DNA from: Halichoerus grypus
Lineage: Eukaryota > Chordata > Mammalia > Carnivora > Phocidae
Direction: 5' to 3'
Assembly (NCBI RefSeq): GCF_964656455.1
Contig: NC_135720.1
Location: forward strand, 52,416,598-52,480,597
Length of the DNA: 64,000 nt
The stretch's first letter is position 1. Every line of letters begins with the position of its first letter. Shown in pieces: positions 13,601 through 26,600 of the stretch. The position numbers and the translations under genes are program-made. The notes under the pieces were generated by a model. The model worked only from the letters and a program-made list of their open reading frames with translations. It was not told the DNA's origin and did not search any database.

Positions 13601-16600
13601 TGTATGGTAAAGCTTCATGTGGGTTAATTTTGTAATAATACTAGCTAATATTTCTTGAGTATTATATACCAGGCATTGCTAGGGATTACGTATGTGTTAA
13701 CTCAATCTTTATTTTGCTCCCATAAGTAAGTTTCTGTTTTTAAGCACATTGTATAGATGGGGAAACTGAGCTTAAGGATACATACAGTAAGTGGTAGAGT
13801 TAGGATCAAACTCAAGAGGTCTGGTTCCCAAGCCCTAAATCAGTACGTTATACTGTATTAGTCTCAATAAAATAAGTAGAGGTCTTGGATGTGTTGAAAG
13901 AAAATTGCCAGAATATTTAATTCCCAGATTCTTATTTCAGAATTTCTTTATGGAAAAAAAAAGTTCCATTTAAAATACTTTCTTTGATTCCATAAAGCTA
14001 ACAGTATGAATTTTATCCTTGGAATATATAATGTTGCATTTCAGAATCACTGCTCTGCAGAACTTACAGACATATCATAGAAAAACCCTGCTTCCCCTCC
14101 TTGGGGGAAAAAAAAAAAGAAGACACAAGTTTTAAAAAGTTTTAAATTGTGCCTCACTGTAGAATACATTTTTGTTCCAAAACCTAAATTGAGTTTTCTG
14201 TAGTTTGGATTTGCCAGTTTTATTAATTTTTTTGGTAATGAGAAAGAGACTTCTCAGAATCATGTAACTATGTGAACAGATCTTTTATTTTTGGAGTATT
14301 TTTGGAATGAGCAGGTCTTTTATTTCTGAGGAATAAGTGGTTGTTACTCTCCCTTTTACACACATATATCACTTTTCCTTATGTTGAATTGAGATATTAA
14401 TATAGAAACCCCCTTATGAAAGTGTTTCATGTTTATGGTGTGTTTTAATGTGTTTTTTTGCGTCAGTGATCTTGATTCCTATTTTATTTCTGACAGTGAC
14501 ACTTAGCCTTACACAGTTCTATGAGAAAAGCACTGTTTAGTTGCTGGTGGGCTTGGTTATACATCCTTGATTACTTTAGTGTTGGCATCATTTATTATAC
14601 AGCTGTTTTAGGAGTAGATGTTTCATGAAACATTTGAGGGTAGTGATGGTAGTTAGTGGCTCACACATACTACTGTGCTTACTGTGTGTCAGGCACATCT
14701 GAAGAAACTGAAGCCCATAGAGAGGTGAAGAATATTGTCCTAGGTCATTTAGTTAGGGAGTGGAACTCTGGGGTCTGTGTTCTTAACCTCTGTACTGTCC
14801 TGCTTTTTGTGAATACATTGCGTGCATTTTCTGCTGGAAGGTGAGATTCATGACTGTAGTGCCAGTCATCAGACCTAAAACTCTCTCTAACTCATTGTTT
14901 CTCGGCCTTGTTTAACTATGGAGCCCCTCTTTATTTCACTTAATAGTTATTAAGATCACATGGGATACTTAATAATTGCTCTGTAGAAAGTTTCTGTGGA
15001 ATACATGCTTAAGTCTAGAAACAGATGCTATTTAAACTGATTTTAATGCATCCAGTGCTTTGGGGCCCTTAATTTGATGGATATTTCTATTTACTTGTGA
15101 TAGGTAATATTGTACATATTTTAAAAAGTGAAATGTTTCTTTTTTATGGGAAAAATGAATACTTGTTAATGGAGTTCGGATGATTTTTAGCTTTCCATGC
15201 AAGTGGAAAATTGCCTCAGTGTAGGATTAATGAAATATCATAGGAGAGGAAGTTAATAGGTGAGCAAATGTATTTATTTACCTTCATATTACCTTTGTTT
15301 TCTTAGGTCTTATCATGGTTTTGGCTGGAGCCTCTGAATTTGATCCTCAGTATAATAAAGATGCCACAAGCAGACCAACAGATAATATTCTAATACCTCA
15401 GGTTAGGCCTAACTCCCAGATTCCTTGATATAAGCATTTAGGTATTAAAGTTAATGCTTTTTTAGGTATATATTTTTTAATAATTATTTTATTTACTCTA
15501 GCTAATCAGAGAAATTGGCAGCATTAATCTAAAGAAGAATGAGCCTCCACTTACCTGCCCATATAGCCTGAAAGCCAGAGTTCTTTTACTGTCTCATCTT
15601 GCTAGAATGAAAATTCCTGAGACCCTTGAAGAAGGTAAGATTCTAATATCTGCAGGGTTTTTTGTTTTTTTTTAACATTTATTTATTTTAGAGAGAGAGC
15701 ACACGCGAGCTGGGGGAGGGAGAGGATAGGGGAAAGAATCTCAAGCAGACTTGGAGCTGAGGATGGAGCCTGGGGTGGGGCTTGATCTCACGAACCTGAG
15801 ATCATGACCTGAGCTGAAACCAAGAGTCAGATGCTTAACTGACTGAGCCACCCAGGCGCCCCTTGGCAGGGTTTTAATAGTACAAAAGCAGTGGATTTAA
15901 TTAGACCTCATGTGCAGTGTTTTGGCCCTGTTTTTTTTGCTCAATCAAATAATTGCTCAAGGACCTTTTAAAAAGAAAACTTTATGCTACATAATTCACA
16001 AATATTTTGAAAGTCTAAGGTTAAAGTCAGATACTTTGACAAATGTTAAAATTTAGTATTTCAAGGTGAGAGAAGACTCTGAGAAATGTTTATTCAGTTG
16101 CAGATTATATAGTAATTTCTAGTGACTTTTTAAAAAAGATTTTGTAAGCTTTTTAAGCTTTTCGGGGGAAGAAAAAATGGATTTCACAACAAATATCTCA
16201 GTCAACCACCACTACTACCATCACTTCCAGCAGTAATTGCTGATAAAGGATTTAATTTTTATTGAAAGCTTCCTAAATTGCTTGAAGCCACCTCTCTATG
16301 TAAAAGAAAAGCAGTGGATTGGGACAGTGCTGTTTCCAGGGATGTCATGAATTTGAGTGTCATTTCTTCTTTACTTGCATTACTTCATTTGAAGTTTTAA
16401 AAGAAAATTATTATACCTAGGGAATAAATGTTCTTTCTGAATGAAGCTCCTCTTCTTCTGTCCCTTTTTAAAGCCAATAATAAAACCAAATGCCTCCAAA
16501 AACAAGGCTAGCTGATGCTCAGTAATTGGTGATAAGATAGGATACTTAGGATGGAATGAAGGATCACTATTTAGGCATTGTTGTTGGAGTTGCAAATTAA

Positions 16601-19600
16601 CCAGTAATTCTGATTTTTCTAATATTCTGTACAGATATGAAACCATCTCCATTTTTTACCAATTATCTAAGTAACAGGGAACAAATATTTTTTTAGGTTG
16701 AGTACTAACCCCAGTGGATGATCTTAATAGTTAACCATTACATGCAGTAAAAATGAGTCTGTCTCCTTCCTCTTTCTCCCCCTTCTCTTTCTGCATTGAG
16801 TTAAGATTTATTCTCAATCTTAGTCTTTGGACTTATTCATAGTTATAGAAACTTAGGTGCACAAGAAGAAGATTCTTAAGGTTCTTAAATATAGTAAGAT
16901 TAGAATTAAGTTTAAGACTATTCTTCCAAAAAAGGAAGTTAACTTATGAAGCACACCATAATATTAAAAATTTGCCTTTGAAACATCTAATCTGATCTAG
17001 GGTTTTCTGACTGATTTTTGACAGTCCTGCTTAGGAGAAACTGTTGTGTTCAACCTGTAAAATTCTGAGGTCATCTGAAATGTTTATGGGACAACTTGAA
17101 TTTAGTATCAGTCTTGGACTATAGATGATAAAGATGTTTTAACTATAAAAGTGGAATGATTTGTTTCAGGTTTTCATTTGTTTTGCAGATCAGCAATTTA
17201 TGTTGAAAAAATGCCCTGCCCTACTTCAAGAAATGGTTAATGTAATCTGCCAGCTAATAATAATGGCCCGGAGCCGTGAAGGTGAGGTGGAAATGTAATT
17301 ACTTATGTTGTACTTTTTCTTGCAAGCTCCTGCAGATTATACTTACAGTTTTAGGATTTTTGAGTACCTACAGTAATTCTGCCTATATATTATATAAGTT
17401 GAATCAGATTTTCCACTTTTATTCATGGTTTTTCTTACTTCTTTCCTGTATGTTCCGTTTTGTAAAGTCTTTATCACAATTCACGTTTTTGCATTTATTT
17501 ATTGTTTTATTGTTTGTTGTCACTTATTGTTTGTAGAGATTTAAGATACCTTTTCCTTCCTTTGAATATTTTTAGAGTTAGGTTATTCTGTATTTTAACA
17601 ATGAGTTTGAAATAATTCTTTAAGTGATGTAATAATGACTCATCTGACATGTAGTGTTTTTTGCATGAAGGGAGAAAAGAATGAGGGGAAAGAAAAAAGA
17701 AAGAGAGTTTGTGGTCAGTAATGGAAAGGGAGACCCTTAAGAAAGGAGATAATGGTTGTGGTTTGTTGTTATGGCTGATGTCAGTTCTTGGCATGGTATC
17801 AGTATGTTATTGATACTGATAATTTACTGTTTTGGGAGGTGATGCAAAGAATTTTTCTGTTAAACCAGTGCTTGTTGCTGGATAATGGTTGTTGCATTTG
17901 AACATGTTTGTATATTTTTGGTATCTTATAACTTTTTTTTTTAATTTAAATTTTAGGTAGTTAACATACAGTGCAACATTGGTTTCTGGAGTAGAATTCA
18001 GTGATTCATCACTTACATACAACACCCAGTGCTCATCACAAGTGCCCTCTTTAATAACCATCACCATTTAGCCTATCCCCCACCCACCTTGCTCCATCAA
18101 CCCTCAGTTTGTTCTCTATCATTAAGAGTTTCTTATGGCTTTTATTTTTTTTTTCTTTTCCCCCCTTCCCATATGTTCATCTGTTTTCTTTCTTAAAATT
18201 CCACATATGAATGAGATCATGTGGTATTTATCTTTCTCTGACTTATTTCACTTAGCATAATATACTCTGGCTCTGTCCACATCGTTGCAAATGGCAAGAG
18301 TTCATGCTTTTTGATAGCTGAGTAATATTCCATTTTGTATATATACACCACATCTTCTTTACCCATTCATTGGTCGATGGACATTTGGGCTTTCTCTATA
18401 GTTTGGCTATTGTTGATAACACTGCTGTAAACATCAGGGTACATGTATCCCTTCGAATCTGTTTTTGTATCCTTTGGGTAAATACATAGTAGTGCAATTG
18501 CTGGGTCATAGGGTAGTTCTAGTTTTACCTTTTTGAGGAACCTCCATACTGGATTTTACAACTTTTAAAGGAAAATCAACACTATGGTCTTAAAATTTGA
18601 GGTGTTAACGATATTCATATGAGTCATGTTTTCGTGATGAGTTGTGTACTCTGGAACACATAAAAAGTCCAGCCTTGTTTTTTCTTTTATTCCTGTTCTT
18701 TCTAAGAAAGGGAGTTTCGTGCTCCAACTTTGGCATCCCTAGAAAACTGCATGAAGCTTTCCCAGATGGCTGTGCAGGGCCTTCAGCAGTTTAAGTCTCC
18801 CCTTCTGCAGCTCCCTCACATTGAAGAGGACAATCTTAGGAGGGTTTCTAATCATAAAAAGGTAATTCTTTGCCACTTTAAAATTAGCTGTAAACAGTTT
18901 GTCATGTTACTTAAAGGTAGCACGAATGAAAAGTGTTCTAGAAGTGTTTACTATGACTTTCTTAGATTTAGAATGTCTTAAACACTCTACAATTATTCCT
19001 AAAGTGGTTCTATTAGCATTTTCTTGATTAGGGAGGTGTCTTATAACATAAATTTACCTACTGTAAGTGATTTTACTACTTTGGAGGTCAGTGCATTTTA
19101 GCAATTAAGACTTTGTTCTTTATATTATGTTACCAGAAATAAATGTACAGAGTAAAAATGCACTGTATGCTTTCCAGTCATTTCATGCCTGGCTTTTAAG
19201 GTTGGGCATGGTTTATTGGTTGAATAGGAACAAAAAAAATTAAGTTTTCAAAACATAAGTAGATCAAATAAAGATACTTCTAATTTAGATAATGCAATCT
19301 ATCGTAAAGATCTGATAATGAATCTTAAGATATGGCAAAAATATGTATAAATGAAAAAACTTGAGGAAATATAAGAAAAAACAAATTATAATTCTGATAG
19401 GAGATTTTAAACATTACTTTGCATACATTAGACAAAGTGGGCGGAAGATAGACATTGGATTTGATAGTATATTAAGGTAGAACTAATGTGTATTAGAGAT
19501 TCACATATGAGTTCTCTGTCCTTTCAGGTAATCGTATTGCCCTTATAAATTTGTTCACATTTTGAATTGAAAACTGTGTAATCAAAAAGTGGGCATTCCA

Positions 19601-20658
19601 CATTCCTCATGATCTAAGCCCTGTCTGTGAAAGTAAATATTAATAACTAGTACCAAATGCCTGGAAATGAACACACTCCTAAGTATCCCTTTAGCCTAGA
19701 TGGATATTACTGCAATAACAGACAGCTGTATTTAGAAAATAACAAAAATGAGAATATTGCATAGGAAAACCTTAAGGGTGCAGTTGTACTTGGAGATAAA
19801 TTCATACTCTTAAAGGTTTTTATCATTAAAATAGAAAATATGGGTCAGCAAACTGAGCATATCAAATGATAGTTGTTCTTGGTTGGGTCAAGATTCTATG
19901 AATATTACTGTTTTTTTTTCCTCCTAACTTTATTTTTTCTAAATTTAAAAAATTACCCTGTATTAACTTTGTAATTAAAAAAAAATCCTAAATTTGAATT
20001 TCTTTGGATAAAAGGCCATGAAATGCTATAAAGTTGTATTTTTTGCTTTGAAATGTGTATGCAGATCTTCCTCAGCTTACAGTGGGGTTACATCCTCATA
20101 AAGCCATCGATCGTAAGTTGAAAATACCCTAAGTCAAAAATGCATTTAATACACCTAGCCTACCAAACATCATAGCTTAGCCTAGCCTACCTTAAACATG
20201 CGCAGAACACTTATATTAACCTACAGTTGGGCAAAATCATCTAACACAAGCCTGTTTTATAATAAAGTGTTGAATATCTGTCTCTTGTAATTTATTGAAT
20301 ACTGTACTGAAAGTGAAAAACAGAATGATTGTATGGGTACAGAATGGTTGTAAGTGTATGGATTGTTTACTCTTGTGATTGCCTGGCTGGTGGAGCTACA
20401 GTTTGCTGCTGCTCCCCAGCATAATGATAGTATTGTATCAAATATCATTAGTCCTGGAAAAGATAAAAATTCAGAGTTTGGTTTCTGCTGAATGCATTGC
20501 TTTTGCAGCATTGTAAAGTTGAAAAATTGTAAGTAGAACCATTGTAAGTTTGGGAGCCAGTATGATCTTAGCATTTTTCTAAAAGTTATTGGATTTTGTT
20601 TTAGTGAAACATGCTAATTTTCTTTTTGTGAAAAATTCTATGACTTTGGGATTTATTT

Positions 20659-20696
<38 letters not shown>

Positions 20697-23600
20697 TTCA
20701 GTACAAAATTAAGACTATTCAGGATTTGGTGAGTTTAAAAGAATCAGATCGTCACAATCTACTTCACTTCCTTGAAGATGAAAAATATGAAGAGGTTATG
20801 GCTGTCCTTGGGAGTTTCCCATATGTGACTATGGATATAAAATCACAGGGTAAGTGGGAGGTTTCCCTGTTGAACATTTTTTCTCTTTTTGATAGATTGG
20901 CTTTTGTTTATGTGGCTTAAGGTTCTCAAAACATTTGATATCATAATGTGTAATTAGACTTTCCAGAACTGTAGTTTACCTGTCAGATTGGCTGTGATGG
21001 AATATGATACATGCTTAATAATTTTGAGAATACTGATAGAATCCCATAGAATCTTACTTTTATTATCCTCAGAATGGGATTAAGCTTGAGGACTCTCTGT
21101 TCTGTAGTTCAAGTTTTAGGACTTTCTTAACTTTTCAAAGAATGAAAGATTTTCAGGTGCAATGGAAGATACTTGAAGTGTATATTGTTAGTGTAAAAGA
21201 AATAGCTGTTTAGTTCTAAAATTAAGTTTAAAAAGTCCAATTTACTTTAGTAAGCCTTGGAAATTACCATGTTCTATGCCACATTTCATGTGTTTTTCTC
21301 AACCTGTCTCTATCTTTATGTCTGCTGGGGTGAAAAAATAGATTTTTCTACCTACACAATTGTCCTTTGAGTGTCCATTTTAATAGCTGAATAATAGTAT
21401 CATACAGTGGTTACAGAATTAGAGATTATCTGCCCATTCCTTCATTGTGACAGTATTCTGAGTTTTGACATTTACTAAGTTCCTCTTGTGAGAACATTCT
21501 TGTGGGACCAAGAATACAAGGATGTGTTAGGAATGGTATCTGTCTTTAAAGAGTTTATAGTCTAGTTGAGGAAGTAGGACATAAACATAGGATTAAAAAC
21601 AAGGAAACATAAGGCAAGTGTTAAGTGAATGACACAGACATTGTGCCATTGATTCATTCAACAACTGTTGAGTGCCACCCATTTTATTGGGTGTTGGGGA
21701 AGCAGTGGTAAGACAAAACTTCTGCCTTATTGAGTTTGCATTCTAATGGAATTGAGAAGAGATAAATGGCTCTCAAAGACTTGGTGTTTGAGAGGTAAGG
21801 TAAACTGCAATCTGGTTTCAATTTGGCTGGAGTATAGGATACATGTAATGAAAACTGGGACTGCTTTGGTGGGGAGTTTGGATTTCCTTGTGATCTCACT
21901 GGGAAACTTCATGATGTATTTCATTCCATAGCATCTTGTATAGACAATTTATTATATTTTCACAATGCTATCCAAATGTGTAATATGAGTAATATAGTTA
22001 AAGGAGGGAGAGTAGAAGAATTTTAGAAGCAGGAAAGGAGCATCTGCCTGATCCAGTGCTAGAGATGGTGGATCTCTTTCCCACATTGCTTAGAGGCTGT
22101 ATAGAATCTCCTGTAGGCTTTTTCTCCACTTGAAAGCCTCAGATGGCAGGTAGATATTGTTATAGCTGTTAATTCACATGCAGTGCTCACGCATGTGAGC
22201 ATACAACTGTGGAATGTTGAAGAATGTGTAGCCCAGGTTTGATAGGAGATAATGGAGACTTCAGATTGAAGAAAGGATATTGTATCCTTCTTTTTTAATA
22301 ATAATAATTATTTTTTCTTTTTTAGAGCACGAGGCAGGGGGTGGGGGGATGCGGGGGCGGGGGGAGGTGGGGAGGGGCAGAGGGAGAGGGAGAGAGAATC
22401 TTAAGAGGCTCCATACTCTGCGTGGAGCCCGATGCAGGGCTTGATCTCCATACCCTGAGATTGTGACCTGAGCCGAGATCAAGAGTCGGGTGCTTAACCG
22501 ACTGAGCCACCCAGGTGCCCCAGGATATTGTATCCTTCTCGATGCCCAGCTGTTGCACCTCACAGCCAGTAATGGAGGAGAAAGTAGTTAGAGTTTGTTG
22601 GAGGCCGTTCTTTTCCAACTGGTGGTGTGTTAATGTAGGCCAGAACAGAGTATGCTAATCTAAATCTGTGTAAAATAAACATAACTTAGAAAAATCTTAG
22701 GCAGAAATACATAGTGAAGAAAACTCTTACAGATAAAATTTGCAGGAAAAATGAATTTGAATAAGATATGTTTGGTAAGTTATTTCATTTATTAATTTTA
22801 ATATTAATTTTAATGTTAAGTTTATTTTATTAGCTTTTGGCAATATGTGTAGCAAATGTGGTTTTGAAAAATTAAGCAATTGCAAAAGCTTTTTAAGGTG
22901 CTTTTTACTATAAACAAAACTTCGAAGTTCTTGCCTTAAGAAATTAATGTGACTTAGAATACTAGTTCTAATTATTTTATTTCTGACAGGCAGACTGGCA
23001 TTGATCATATAGGTAAAATCTCGTAAATACAAGGTTTGTACAATTTAATAGAGTGACAGATTTTTATATCACTATGAAAGAAAGCTGTGGTACAGTAGGC
23101 CTCACATTATACTTCGTTTTCAAAGACCAGGGTTTGAAACTTGGCAGAGCCGATATAGCCATTATGTGACCTCAGGCATTTTACTTTAGTTTTGAACCTC
23201 ACTTTCTTCTAAGTGGAAATAATCTTCAGAGAGCTATTTTAAAGATTAAATGAGTGCATTGTTGAAGGCATGTAGTGGAGTGTTTTATATAGAGTAGGCA
23301 GTCAAATATTTTTTATTAAGTTTAAAATATATTTGAAATACTGAAGTACCAAATTGAATTTTATTGTTTACTCTCATTTTTTACTCTCATCTTGTAGTAT
23401 TGGATGATGAAGATAGCAACAACATCACAGTAGGATCCCTAGTTACAGTGTTGGTTAAATTGACAAGGCAAACAATGGCAGTAAGTCATCTCTTTTTATT
23501 TTTATGCTTTAAGAGATATGTGTTAAAAAAAAAAAAGAGTTATGTGTTAAGGGGTGAAGGGGAAAAGGAGGTGCAGACTTCCGATTATGGAATAAGTCAT

Positions 23601-26600
23601 GGGATTCAAAATATAGCACGGAATATAGTTAAGGATATTGTAACAGTGTTGTATGGTTATGTAGCGTAACAGAGGGAGTTGTTGAATCACTGTGTCGTAC
23701 ACCGTGAAACTAATATAGTGTGAACTATACTTCAATGAAAAAAAAGGAAAAAAAGTTATGTGTCAGAGTTCTTACATTTATTTTCTCATTTTAAGTCACA
23801 TATTCTCAAAGTCAAAACTATTACAGTAGTAAAATCTAATTTTGCAAGTCCTATTTAGCTGTTTTTTTTTTTTTTTTTAAGATTTTATTTATTTATTTGA
23901 CAGAGAGAGAGATTCAGCGAGAGAGGGACCACAAGCAGGGGGAGTGGGAGAGGGAGAAGCAGGCTCCCCGCCGAGCAGGGAGCCCGATGTGGGGTTCAAT
24001 CCCAGGACCCTGGGATCATGATCTGAGCTGAAGGCAGTTGCTTAACCAGCTGAGCCACCCAGGCAGTCTATTTAGCTGTTTTGATATTTTAAATTAATAT
24101 TCATAGTTTTCCCATTAGTTTTTACATACAGAAAACCCTTGGAAAATAGATTAATTCTTCCTGTGATGATTTGTTAATTCCCTGTAAAAACATTATAATA
24201 ATAAGGTAATGTGAGTTTAGTATTTAAAGTCTAAAGTACTATACAAAGATTAATTATTGATTGTTGTGAATTTCATTACCTATTCCTTCTTGGTCAATTC
24301 TGATTTTACTCTTAATTTTTTAAATTATAGTGAAAATATTTTTTTTCTCATTATGTGAAAAATAAATGCTGTCTGGGAAAAAACTTCAGGCATTGCAGAA
24401 AAGTATAGGAAGAGATTAAAATCACCTAAAGTCCCGCCACTCTGAGATTATTGATTTTGAAGCTCATCGCTTTAGATACCCTAATGCATGAATACCTGTG
24501 GGGTTAAATGGTGTTTTCATGATCATGGATTCCTTCTCTCACCCACCTCCCTCAGGAAACCCCTTGTCAGTCCTAGGCGACCAGAATTTAGTCTTGTGTG
24601 TATCCTTTCATATCTTTCTCCATGCTCGTATTTACTGCCTGGGCCTTTACCCTGTATGTATATATACACCCTGGTACTTTTCTCATTCTCTTTGATTAAA
24701 TTCAATCACATTGTATATGTTTCCTGTATATCTTGTTTTTCTTAGTTTCTATTACATATTTGTATTACCTCCCAAGTCAACTATTACCTCCCAAGTTAGA
24801 CCTATAGTTGTACCTCGTTTTTAATTGACTGTACTATTTTTAACTCCGCATATTCAGCTAGTGGGAGATTTTAGCCTGTTCTACTCTGGGGCCTGTGAAT
24901 ATCTGCAGGAAACATACTCTGCATTTAAACCCCATCTCTCAAACTCTGGTTGGAAAAGCATACTTTGTAGTAGGATATATCAAATCAAAGATGTTGATTT
25001 TATGGTAGCAAGTGGTAAGGAAGCATTTGTGTCATGGACTCTGGATGAGAAGTGTCCCGCCCGGGAGAAGAGGAAACTTCAAAGCCAGTGGCTAGGATTG
25101 GGCATAGAATCCAAATTTATATTGCCTACATGCTTTGGAATTCCCAGCCTGAAAAATGAGTAAAAATTGGCCTTGAGCTGTTGACACTTCTGGGATAATT
25201 GGTAGGGGAAAAAAAGCAAAATTGCCCTGGAGGAAGGGAGAGAATCAAATATTTATCTTCAAGTTCTTGTATGCACTGAACCTCAGAGTAATTAAGTATT
25301 AAAACCCAGCTAATAAATGAAGAAATGAAGCAGAGATGGTAGAATTAGACTAGGGATTGGCAAACTTTTTCTCTAAAGGTCCAATTAGTGAAGTTTTAGG
25401 TTTTATGGGCCACATGGTTTCTGTAGCAACTATTGAATTCACAAATGGGCATGGTTGAGTTCCAATAAAACTTTATTTGAAAACCAGACAATGGGCCATA
25501 GTTTGTGGACCCCTGAATTAGGCTAGCAGTTTAAAGCCTGAGTTATCATTGTTTTTACTTGTTAGCTTTAGTAATTCCAGGGAGTTTATTAAACACAACC
25601 AACATCACTTACTATCTTCTGGTATAGATTCTCACTGAAACCTTACTGGAATATAAATCCTAAATTTATGCCTTCTATTCTGATCCTAAGTGGATTATAT
25701 GGTGGATATGTCTAGATTTTATGGATTTTCTCAGTGTTCCACCCCTTAGGTATTTTATTTACTTATATATGTAATTAATTTTTAAAAAATTCAAAAAAAT
25801 TTGTTTTTCTTAAGTAAACTCTACCCCCAATATGGGCTTGAACTCACAACCCTGAGATCAAGAGTCTCACACTCTACCAACTGAGCCAGCCATGTGCCCT
25901 TCCATAGTTATTTTAAACTATGAAATATTCTTGACTTTATAATGAGTTTATATATCTTAAGTCATTGCATTTGTACTTTTCAAAATGTATTCAAGACACA
26001 TGTGAGATATTTCAGAAGGTAACTTTTGAAGTGTCATTTAGTAATTGCTGAATTTGCACACATCATTAGTAATTGCCAGAAGTCTGCTGTTCTCCCTCCC
26101 TCCACCAGTTGTCACCAGTTAAAAAACTTATTGGTCATCTATTTTGAAAGATTGCTTTATCTGAAAGATAAACATAGGTTGATAGACTTTATATTTTTCT
26201 TCTCTCTGCTTCTAGGAAGTATTTGAAAAGGAGCAGTCGATCTGTGCTGCAGAGGAACAGCCAGCAGAAGATGGGGTAAAACTTGATTTTTCTTACTTAT
26301 CTTTCCTGGTGAAGGAAGTGTTTTCTTTTGTTCTCTGATTGTTTTATATTGTTGTGGGAGAGTAATTCAGTTTGTGAAAGCATTTAGTTTAGCCATTTTC
26401 ATCTAAAAATTATTCAGACTCCCAAATGAGACTGTTGCTATAACTTCTGAGTGTGTATGTGTGTTGTTATTTATAGCAGGGTGATACTAATAAGAACAGG
26501 ACAAAAGGAGGATGGCAGCAGAAGAGCAAAGGACCCAAGAAAACTGCTAAATCAAAAAAAAAGAAACCTTTAAAAAAAAAACCTACACCTGTGCCCTTAC

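Noticed and set aside
17276..17536. 86-codon open frame overlapping the end of exon 11
   Set aside because: Different frame from SEC63 and hydrophobic by T-rich composition; intronic noise.
24825..25163. 112-codon open frame in intron 14
   Set aside because: No homology that I recognise, no splice-site framing, intronic; consistent with chance.
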